Assembly: GCA_937915485.1 (NCBI GenBank)
Contig: CALGII010000115.1
Coordinates: forward strand, 1-14,742
Direction: 5' to 3'
From: an uncultured Ignavibacteriota bacterium
Lineage (GTDB): Bacteria; Bacteroidota; Ignavibacteria; Tepidaquicellales; Tepidaquicellaceae
Length of the DNA: 14,742 bases
Positions 9,552-14,694 of this stretch are shown one piece after another. The position numbers and the translations under genes were made by a program. The notes under the pieces were generated by a model, which was given only the letters and a program-made list of their open reading frames with translations, did not search any database and was not told the origin of the DNA. The first letter of the stretch is position 1. Each line of letters opens with the position of its first letter.

Positions 9552-9720
9552 CCATCAGCGGACACTGGCCGGAATCCATCAGCGATATGCGCTCGTCGTT
9601 TACCCCGATTCACTCGGGGCATCCGCTTCGGTGGGCAGGAATCCATCAGCGGAACACTGACCGGAATCCATCAGCGAAATGCGTTCGTCGTTTACCCCTA
9701 CTCAACCGGGGTATTCGTCG
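9544..9720 (+). repeat. Composite repeat, two direct copies offset by 91-92 bp
   Basis: Copy 1 begins at GCAGGAATCC (9544) and copy 2 at the same words (9635). Each copy holds the 14-mer GGAATCCATCAGCG twice (starts 9547 and 9571; 9638 and 9663), then GCGYTCGTCGTTTACCCC and a C-run/G-run inverted repeat. In copy 1 CCCCGA (9603-9608) pairs with TCGGGG (9614-9619). In copy 2 only ACCCC (9694-9698) and GGGGT (9708-9712) still pair. A one-base insertion in copy 2 shifts the offset from 91 to 92. Confidence 0.8.
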
Positions 9721-9833
9721 TAGCCGGCAATTTTTAATTACAACGAATTAATATTTTCTAATCGGAAAGAAAAACGAATACGTAATTTACCTTCTAATTT
9801 GTTGAACTGCAAACAAATCGTCTCTTCGAATTA

Positions 9834-9890
9834 GCCCACGGCTTCAGCCGTGGGGTATAAATCGATATAGTAAAACCGTTTTAACGGTTT
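9834..9890. repeat. Double-hairpin REP/BIME-like element upstream of crcB
   Basis: Two perfect palindromes lie 18 bases apart. CCCACGGC (9835-9842) pairs with GCCGTGGG (9847-9854) around TTCA. AAACCGTT (9873-9880) pairs with AACGGTTT (9883-9890) around TT. I recognise the CCCACGGCTnnAGCCGTGGG form as a frequent dispersed palindrome of REP type; its association with TnpA-REP transposases is family knowledge, and no such transposase is in this window. Confidence 0.65.
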
Positions 9891-9900
9891 ATAATAATGC

Positions 9901-9960
9901 AAACCCAATCCGAACACTAACTTTAAAACAGAGACAAACAATAATTTGGATTGGATTTTT
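9901..9960 (+). other. Long imperfect hairpin in the crcB leader
   Basis: Bases 9901-9914 pair with 9945-9958 over 14 positions with one C-A mismatch and one G-U pair, enclosing a 30-base loop, and the right arm ends in T residues. It lies 36 bases before the crcB start. It could be a weak terminator/attenuator-like structure or part of the repeat block. It does not look like the crcB-motif fluoride riboswitch: I see no GGNGAUGG-type segment here. Confidence 0.4.
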
Positions 9961-9996
9961 AAATGATAATTCCAATCTTGGACGAAATTAATTCGA

Positions 9997-10374
9997 ATGC
10001 TCAAAATACTGTACATAGGGCTTGGCGGATTTTTCGGCTCGATAGCGCGATTCCTGACGGCGAAATTCGTGAACAACTTCTTTCCGAATTTTCCTTTCGG
10101 AACACTCATCGTAAACGTCGCGGGAAGTTTCGTTCTCGGATTTCTGCTATACTCCGTCGCCTTCGGGAAGAACATTTCATCCGACCTCCGCGATATGGCG
10201 GCAATAGGCTTCATAGGCGCGTTCACGACGATGTCAACCTTCGCGTACGAATCGTTCAGGCTGGGCGAACTCGGCGAATGGGCGTATTTCTCGTTAAATT
10301 TATTTCTTAATCTATTTCTCTGCATTCTTTTCGTTTATCTCGGAAAAGAACTTGCGGTGATTATATCAAAATAA
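9997..10374 (+). CDS. crcB: Fluoride channel CrcB (Fluc)
   Basis: A 125-residue membrane protein with four hydrophobic helices (about 3-22, 35-55, 66-88, 95-122), the normal size and plan of Fluc/CrcB, which assembles as an antiparallel dimer and lets F- leave the cytoplasm. Family motifs seen: GGFFGSIARF near the start, FGTLIVNVAGSFVLGF with the pore asparagine (Asn40), and GFIGAFTTMSTF in helix 3. In the last motif the family usually reads TTFSTF; here the first phenylalanine of the F-box pair is Met79, while Phe82 is kept. ATG 9997 is chosen because the first helix starts there; no clear Shine-Dalgarno precedes it. It is followed after 8 bases by the DUF190 gene, a common partner, so the two are probably co-transcribed. 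Confidence 0.93.
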   Translation: MLKILYIGLGGFFGSIARFLTAKFVNNFFPNFPFGTLIVNVAGSFVLGFLLYSVAFGKNISSDLRDMAAIGFIGAFTTMSTFAYESFRLGELGEWAYFSLNLFLNLFLCILFVYLGKELAVIISK

Positions 10375-10382
10375 AAATAATT

Positions 10383-10730
10383 ATGCAGAATCAAACAAAC
10401 GCGGTGCTGCTGAGAATATTCATAGGCGAGAGCGACAAGTTCGGCGGCAAGCCTCTTTACCAGTACCTTGTCGAATACACTCGGAAAAATCATTTCTCGG
10501 GAATCACCGTGCTGAGAGGCATATCGGGATTCGGAAAAGCCAGCAAGGTGCACACGTCCGACCTGCTCGAACTCTCGTCCGACCTGCCTATAATAATCGA
10601 AATTGTTGACCACCCGGGAAAAATTTACGAACTGAAAAAAATGTTCGACGAAACCGGATGCATAGGCAGCGCCCTTATTACCGAAGAACAGGTGAAAATT
10701 TACCAATACGGAAAAACAAACGGAAATTAA
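10383..10730 (+). CDS. DUF190 (UPF0166) family protein, crcB partner
   Basis: A 115-residue soluble protein of the DUF190 family: AVLLRIFIGESDKF, then PLYQYLVEYTRKNHFSGITV, VLRGISGFGKASKVHT, and SDLPIIIEIVDHPGKI. The size and the conserved 'RGxxGFG' and 'LPxxIExVDxxxKI' blocks are all present. The family has a ferredoxin-like fold related to PII signal proteins, and genes of this type are often beside or fused to crcB; a role in tuning fluoride export is plausible but not shown. It starts 8 bases after the crcB stop, so the pair forms an operon. No clear hairpin terminator follows; only AT-rich DNA is seen from 10731 to about 10760. Confidence 0.88.
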   Translation: MQNQTNAVLLRIFIGESDKFGGKPLYQYLVEYTRKNHFSGITVLRGISGFGKASKVHTSDLLELSSDLPIIIEIVDHPGKIYELKKMFDETGCIGSALITEEQVKIYQYGKTNGN

Positions 10731-10935
10731 AAAATATAATTTCAAAAAATATTTTTCGTTATCAGGAAGTAATAATAATTTCCCCGTTAGTTTATTCCGC
10801 TTGCCCGTAATTGTATTTCCTTAACTCTTCGGATTATACCATTCGTCCTTAAATGCTTGTCACTTGCCCGCAGGGATTTGACTACTGACGGAAATCATTC
10901 GCCTCGCATAGAACTCTCCACGCCGGAAATCCGGA

Positions 10936-11460
10936 GCGGTACCGCCCGCGGTTTCAGGGAAATGTTTCCCGCTTCAGGGGAATATCTCCGGACGTTGGGG
11001 GAACATCTCCGGTCCTCAGGGAAATGTTTTCCGGTCTCAGGGAAATATCTCCCGACGGGAGGGGAATATTTTTATCGGGAGATAAATATCCCGCGGTTTC
11101 AGGGGAATGTTTTTCTCTTCCGGATATTCCCCGGAATGTGCGGGCGGCGCCGCCGGGACTCTCCGCGGTACAGCGGAAACCTCGGGCGGTTCACCTGAGA
11201 ACGCGGGCGGTACAGCGGAATGTTTCAGGGGAATGTTTTTGGACGCGGGGGGAATGTTTTTGGAGGCGAGGGGAATGTTTTTGGAGGCGAGGGGAATGTT
11301 TTCTGACTCGAGGGGAATGTTCCTGAAGGCGAGGGGAATGTTTCTCGACAGAGGGGAATGTTTCTTAACGGAGGGGAAAGTTTTTGGACGCGAGGGGAAT
11401 ATCTCTCGATGGAGGGGAATGTTTTTGGACGCGAGGGGAAAATCTCTTAACGGAGGGGAA
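10936..11460 (+). repeat. G-rich minisatellite-like array, about 25 units of 20 or 21 bp
   Basis: Units begin at 10936, 10957, 10977, 10998, 11019, 11040, 11061, 11081, 11102, 11123, 11144, 11165, 11186, 11207, 11228, 11249, 11270, 11291, 11312, 11333, 11353, 11373, 11394, 11414 and 11435, with a partial one at 11455. The consensus core is GGGGAATGTTT followed by a variable 9-10 base tail (for example TTGGAGGCGA, CTTAACGGA). Six units are 20 bp (10957, 11061, 11333, 11353, 11394, 11435); the rest are 21 bp, twelve of them consecutive from 11081 to 11332. Four or five units (10936, 11144-11207) are a GC-rich variant, GCGGTACnGC. A degenerate unit may precede at 10915. The 184 bases before it (10731-10914) show nothing. 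No strand shows a credible gene: long open frames here arise from the repeat. Confidence 0.9.
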
Positions 11461-11514
11461 AGGGAAACGGCGAAAACAGGCGATTTTCGGCTTTTTTTCA
11501 AAAAAGGAGAAAAT

Positions 11515-11571
11515 ATGTGCGAACGGCTTCGACCGAATGAATATCTTGCTATTACGCCGGGAAAAAAATAA
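11515..11571 (+). CDS. Possible 18-residue small protein or leader peptide
   Basis: ATG 11515 is preceded, 5 bases away, by AAGGAG (11504-11509), one of the best ribosome binding sites in the window. The frame encodes MCERLRPNEYLAITPGKK and then stops. It lies just after the tandem array and about 190 bases before the next gene. I do not recognise the peptide; coding status rests only on the ribosome binding site. Confidence 0.25.
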   Translation: MCERLRPNEYLAITPGKK

Positions 11572-11600
11572 ATTCGTTTTGAAAAACAACATTGTTCTCC

Positions 11601-11720
11601 CAAGGAGTTTTCCTGTATAAATCGAGCCGGCTGTATAAACCTGAAATGAAATCAAAATGAAAAACACAAGACTTCAAAGGAGTTTATTCGTATAATTCTG
11701 CAGAGGCTGTATAATCCTGA
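11601..11720 (+). repeat. Direct duplication of a 45-bp element with TATAAT-like boxes
   Basis: Copy 1 (about 11601-11644) and copy 2 (about 11675-11720) share AAGGAGTTT, then GTATAA, GGCTGTATAA and CCTGA in the same order, offset 75-76 bases. Copy 2 contains two perfect TATAAT hexamers (11691-11696, 11710-11715); copy 1 has TATAAA at 11616-11621 with a TTGTTC 18 bases upstream (11592-11597). These could be tandem promoters of the gene at 11763, but the -35 matches are poor. Confidence 0.55.
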
Positions 11721-11762
11721 TTTAAAAATTTTTCACAAACTTTTAATGAAAGGAAAAACTCT

Positions 11763-12380
11763 ATGCCTTTAAAAGATTTTATATCGAAAAAGGATGGAGA
11801 TCTGGATGAGCAGGAAACCAATTTCGTGGCGAAGTTCGCGACGATTGGATTGACGCTCGGATTTCTGCCCGCGGAAATTACCGCGAACCAAACAGTTCTC
11901 GAAGCGCATCAGACTGCGTATCACGCTATGGTTGCGAAGAAAGCGGAAGCGAAAGCGGCGGTCGCGGAGAACGAGATGAAAAAAAGCGAGGCGATTGCCG
12001 AACTGCGCCGCATCGCGAAGAAAATCAAGGGCTGCTCCGCTTACACGGATTCAATCGGGAAAGATTTGCAAATCATCGGACCCGATGCGATTCCGCCGGA
12101 TTTGAATTTCGTCAAGCCGTCACTGAAAGCGGTGCTTTCGGGCGGTGTTGTCGTGATTGAATTCGACAAGCAGGAAATGGAAGGCGTGAAGATTTACTCG
12201 AAGCGCGGAGGCGAAACCGCGTTCACGTTCCTCGGCATCGACACGCACTCGCCGTATCACGACAACCGCGTGAAACTCGACCCGACAAAACCCGAAGAGC
12301 GCCAGTACTACGCCTTCTACTTCGCAAATGATTATGAGGTCGGACAGCAATCCGACATCGTAACAGTCGTGGTGCCGTAA
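11763..12380 (+). CDS. Conserved hypothetical protein: N-terminal helical/coiled-coil region plus C-terminal beta domain
   Basis: A 205-residue cytoplasmic-looking protein without signal peptide or membrane segment. Residues about 38-95 are A/K/E-rich and helical (HQTAYHAMVAKKAEAKAAVA, KKSEAIAELRRIAKKIKG), likely a coiled coil. Residues about 120-205 look like a single fibronectin III-type beta sandwich (VVVIEFDKQEMEGVKIYSKR, then FTFLGIDTHSPYHDNR, YYAFYFANDYEVGQQSDIVT). I recognise this architecture as a recurring uncharacterised family in Ignavibacteria/Bacteroidota-type genomes, with the 'GVxIYSKRGGExxFTFLxxDTxSPYxDNR' block most conserved. No function is known to me. ATG 11763 has AAAGGA 8 bases upstream (11749-11754). 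It stands alone and is followed by a long hairpin terminator. Composition is GC-richer (about 55% in 12001-12060) than the region to the right. Confidence 0.8.
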   Translation: MPLKDFISKKDGDLDEQETNFVAKFATIGLTLGFLPAEITANQTVLEAHQTAYHAMVAKKAEAKAAVAENEMKKSEAIAELRRIAKKIKGCSAYTDSIGKDLQIIGPDAIPPDLNFVKPSLKAVLSGGVVVIEFDKQEMEGVKIYSKRGGETAFTFLGIDTHSPYHDNRVKLDPTKPEERQYYAFYFANDYEVGQQSDIVTVVVP

Positions 12381-12381
12381 A

Positions 12382-12511
12382 ACATTGTCATTCCGTGTTC
12401 ATCACGGCGGCAATTAGGAGTATAAAACGCTGACAAAACCGAATAGGATAATTAGGAATAAAAAAACAGGGAGAGGATTTCCCTCTCCCTGTTTTGTATA
12501 AATGACAATGT
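12382..12511. repeat. 10-bp inverted repeats bracketing the terminator
   Basis: ACATTGTCAT (12382-12391) is the exact reverse complement of ATGACAATGT (12502-12511). The 130-base stretch between their outer ends holds the terminator at 12463-12495. The left copy includes the 11-mer ATTGTCATTCC also present at 9526. I see no clear target-site duplication. Confidence 0.5.
12463..12495. terminator. Strong bidirectional terminator
   Basis: A perfect 14-bp stem (12463-12476 with 12482-12495) around ATTTC, with T residues at the end on the plus strand and a run of six Ts on the minus strand. It closes the 205-residue gene and the minus-strand island that ends at 12535. Confidence 0.9.
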
Positions 12512-12534
12512 ATAGAATTTATTTATACAACAAT

Positions 12535-12738
12535 TTATTTCTTAGAGTTAAACTGAACCAGGCTATGCCAATCAATTTTGCCGTTCTTGCAAAAGTTATT
12601 TGAGAATTCAATTGTAAACTGATTTATTATTTGCGAATAGGATTCGTAAAATTCATCATTCTTTTCTTTTGCTTTATGCCCTAACGGTTCAATTATTTCT
12701 ATATAAAGTTCGGGGTTATTAGAGATAAACTCCCGAAA
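12535..12738 (-). pseudogene. C-terminal gene fragment lacking a start, possible restriction endonuclease remnant
   Basis: A minus-strand frame of 67 codons reads from just after a TAG (12739-12741) to a TAA at 12535-12537. It contains no ATG and begins mid-protein: FREFISNNPELYIEIIEPLG, later IINQFTIEFSNNFCKNGKID, ending WHSLVQFNSKK. The peptide has normal globular composition and ends just before the shared terminator, as a real C-terminus would. It follows the 61-residue gene after 13 bases. The context (methyltransferase, HNH nuclease) suggests the tail of a restriction enzyme, but I cannot name the family. The most likely reading is a gene whose 5' part was deleted or replaced. A less likely reading is that the TAG is a sequencing error, but the sequence upstream of it is already occupied by the 61-residue gene in another frame. 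Confidence 0.55.
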
Positions 12739-12748
12739 CTACAAATTT

Positions 12749-12934
12749 TCAATCTTCAATTTTTTCATTTATTAAATCTAAGATTATATCATACCAATTT
12801 ATTCTATCACCGAGTTTATCAGCAATGCGTTTAATTTCGTCATTGGATAATGACCTATTGATTTCATTCACTGCGACATTTTGGAGATCCTCGGTAGTGA
12901 TCGAATATACAGTTTTGTATTTGCCTCTTTTCAT
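12749..12934 (-). CDS. 61-residue conserved hypothetical protein coupled to the HNH nuclease
   Basis: A small acidic helical protein, MKRGKYKTVYSITTEDLQNV then AVNEINRSLSNDEIKRIADK and LGDRINWYDIILDLINEKIED. Its ATG overlaps the TGA of the HNH gene (ATGA, shared 12931-12934), so the two are translationally coupled. The pattern 'ITxxDLQxVAxxExxRxLxxDEIxxIxxxLGDxIxWYD' resembles small orphan proteins I associate with Bacteroidota accessory regions; no function is known to me. A role as accessory, control or inhibitor of the nuclease is possible by context only. Base composition is AT-rich like the nuclease. Confidence 0.7.
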   Translation of the reverse strand: MKRGKYKTVYSITTEDLQNVAVNEINRSLSNDEIKRIADKLGDRINWYDIILDLINEKIED

Positions 12935-13866
12935 GATAAAAATATATTTTTACGATGCCACATAATTGAATTATAATGTGGATAATAATTTTTATTTAAA
13001 GGTAAAATAATTCTCTTTTTATCATTTAGAAAATATCTTATAAAATCGAATTCATTTAGTCTTCCATATTGTACAGGCAGTTTTTCTATTCTCTTAGATA
13101 CATCAATCATATAGTTATCATATATTGAAAGCCACCCTTCGTCAAAAGCCCAATGATGTAATCTACACAATGATAATCCATTTAATAAATCATCTTTTCC
13201 TTTTTCTCTATGAGGAACAATGTGAGCCGCTTGGACTTCCCAATTTATATTCTTATTCTTTAAAGAAAAAATTTTCAAGCCACAAAAAGCACATTTGTAA
13301 TCATATGCTTCTAATACAGCCAATCTGAACCCACGTTTTCGGACTTTATATTCTCTCGTTGCAACAATTCTATTGGAATTATCCTCAATAGGTTGATATG
13401 ATGAAGGTCTCGGTTTATCTTGAATAGATTTTATTATTTTTTGGACTTCATAAGTTTTCGTAACAAAATTTTCTTTTTCTGAAATTGGTATCTTTAATAA
13501 TTTTAATACTTTATTATATCCTTCCTCCGTTAGCATCCATTCTTTCTTATTAGTTAGCTTGAAAGTAGTTTTAGGATTTGTTATAAGTTTATCTTTAGTC
13601 AAAGAATCTGCCGCTCTATATAATAAACGAGTCCACAGAGGTGACTTTACGATTCTATTTTCCTTTCGATATATCCTTTCTAAAAATACATATCTTTGTT
13701 CTTCGTTTAGATTAAATTTATTTGCTATTTCTTCAACAATTTTATCACCGGTCGAAAATTCTTTTATTATCCCTTCGTGATTAAACAAAGAAATTAAAAT
13801 GGCATTCTCAACTTCAACCTTCTGAGGCATTTTATATTTCTCTAACATACTTTTCTCGTAACTCAT
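12931..13866 (-). CDS. HNH endonuclease with N-terminal Mrr-like winged helix
   Basis: A 311-residue protein. Residues about 20-125 form a winged-helix domain (FLERIYRKENRIVKSPLWTR, later KKEWMLTEEGYNKVLKLL) similar to the N-terminal domain of Mrr-type restriction proteins. Residues about 180-250 are an HNH_2-type domain: CAFC (C192, C195), AAHIVPHREKGKDD with the general-base histidine H215, LLNGLSLC with N229 and C234, and HHWAFDEGWLSI with H237/H238. All the metal and catalytic positions expected for this family are present, so it appears to be an active nuclease, probably a type II or type IV restriction enzyme. It lies downstream of a truncated methyltransferase gene (120 bases) and is translationally coupled to the next gene. 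GC is much lower than elsewhere (14/60 in 13441-13500), suggesting separate acquisition. The start ATG 13866 has no Shine-Dalgarno. Confidence 0.85.
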   Translation of the reverse strand: MSYEKSMLEKYKMPQKVEVENAILISLFNHEGIIKEFSTGDKIVEEIANKFNLNEEQRYVFLERIYRKENRIVKSPLWTRLLYRAADSLTKDKLITNPKTTFKLTNKKEWMLTEEGYNKVLKLLKIPISEKENFVTKTYEVQKIIKSIQDKPRPSSYQPIEDNSNRIVATREYKVRKRGFRLAVLEAYDYKCAFCGLKIFSLKNKNINWEVQAAHIVPHREKGKDDLLNGLSLCRLHHWAFDEGWLSIYDNYMIDVSKRIEKLPVQYGRLNEFDFIRYFLNDKKRIILPLNKNYYPHYNSIMWHRKNIFLS

Positions 13867-13986
13867 AATTTAGAATATTAATTATTTTAATAAGTAGGTT
13901 ACGTTAATATCGTTTTTCCCAATTGCTTTTAGAAATAATTAAATGAATACTTTCTATTGCTTTGAATTATATTTTCCTTATAATGT

Positions 13987-14427
13987 TTATACTTTAACTT
14001 CATCCTGATACATTGAAAATTTCTTTGTCTTGTTGAATTGGATTAATCTCTCCCAGGCGTCTCGAAATCTATTAGGCCATTTCCCCGGGAAACTATTCTT
14101 CTTATGCCACATATATTCTTCAGTCCATAACCAACCTTGCTTCCGCATCTCGATGATAAGTTCCAATACATAAGTATGCCGTTCGCTATTATGTACTCTT
14201 TCCTTAATATTCAATATGAATGTTCCGGTAGGCTTTAATACCCGCAACAATTCCTTGCTAATGGGCAAGAACCATGAATTAAATTTATTAGGATGTATCC
14301 CGCCATAAGTTTTTTTTCTGCTGTCTGCATAAGGCGGTGATGTAAAAATTAAATCAATTGAATTCGTCGGAATATTTATTAATTCGGTCGAGCTATCACC
14401 CAGTATTAACTTTGTATTTATATTCAT
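13987..14427 (-). pseudogene. Truncated site-specific DNA methyltransferase (N4/N6 amino, beta-type order)
   Basis: 146 residues. The N-terminus KLILGDSSTELINIP then SIDLIFTSPPYADSRKKTYG carries the catalytic motif IV TSPPY (29-33), typical of N4-cytosine or N6-adenine enzymes. It is followed by LLRVLKPTGTFILNI, HTYVLELIIEMRKQGWLWTE and a FPGKWPNRFRDAWERLIQF block, well conserved in this family. The frame stops at TAA 13987, soon after KKFSMYQDEVKV. Family members I know are roughly 280-300 residues and continue with the target-recognition region and the AdoMet-binding FxGxG motif; none of that is present. I read the 120 bases downstream in other frames and found no continuation, so a simple frameshift does not explain the loss. 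It is therefore probably inactive alone. GC (27/60 in 14041-14100) is clearly higher than in the HNH gene. Confidence 0.8.
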
Positions 14428-14543
14428 TAAAGAAAAATTAAACTTAAAGATTTATATTTACAATTCTAAATATGTTGCCGTCTTTAATATTATTACAAAG
14501 TTGACAAATGTTTTAATATTTTATTATCACAATATGATAATTT

Positions 14544-14572
14544 CTTACGGGCGTATATTTCGGACCTGTAAG
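14544..14572. other. Weak hairpin behind the histidine kinase gene
   Basis: CTTACGGG (14544-14551) faces CCTGTAAG (14565-14572), 8 pairs with one wobble or mismatch, 40 bases downstream of the minus-strand kinase stop. There is no T-run, so a terminator role is doubtful. The rest of 14428-14611 is AT-rich and shows nothing else definite. Confidence 0.25.
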
Positions 14573-14611
14573 TTTCGGCTTTAAAATGAAGTATTTTCTT
14601 TGGGTTAACGA

Positions 14612-14694
14612 TTACAGTGTTATGCTGAATGTAGTGCTTTTGCCTTCGACGGATGTGACATTTATTGTTCCGTCGTGCTCTTTGACGACTCTCT
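14612..14694 (-). CDS. Sensor histidine kinase, last 26 codons
   Basis: On the minus strand the frame ending at TAA 14612-14614 reads RVVKEHDGTINVTSVEGKST then TFSITL. This is the classic end of a HATPase_c domain: 'xVxxHGGxIxVxSxxGxGTTFxIxLP', with the G2-box-like EGKSTTF before the last strand. It is cut off at 14694 because the sequence beyond is adapter. Whether it is a membrane sensor kinase or a hybrid cannot be seen; the stop directly after the ATPase domain excludes a C-terminal receiver. Confidence 0.75.

Noticed and set aside
9510..9751. Two overlapping plus-strand frames of about 75 codons (CHSCESRNPS and SFLRKQESIS types)
   Set aside because: These are the usual false translations of a dispersed GTCATTCCTGCGAAAGCAGG repeat; there is no ribosome binding site and the frames span the repeat copies.
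9963..10310. A frame starting at ATG 9963 overlapping crcB
   Set aside because: It is out of frame with the four-helix CrcB protein and its translation is Arg-rich and unlike any family.
10936..11460. CRISPR array
   Set aside because: The period is only 20-21 bp with an 11-bp core and a 9-10 bp tail; real arrays have repeats of 23-47 bp and spacers of 26 bp or more, and no cas gene is present.
11037..11603. A 188-codon minus-strand frame with NIPLASK-type seven-residue repeats
   Set aside because: It coincides with the 21-bp DNA array (21 bp = 7 codons). The only far upstream start is TTG, its end lies inside the array, and the plus-strand frames are equally open with RGMFLEA-type repeats. 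Units of 20 bp break the register. The openness follows from a repeat without stop words.
14428..14611. Promoter for the methyltransferase gene
   Set aside because: AT-rich DNA offers several partial -10 and -35 look-alikes but no pair at proper spacing.
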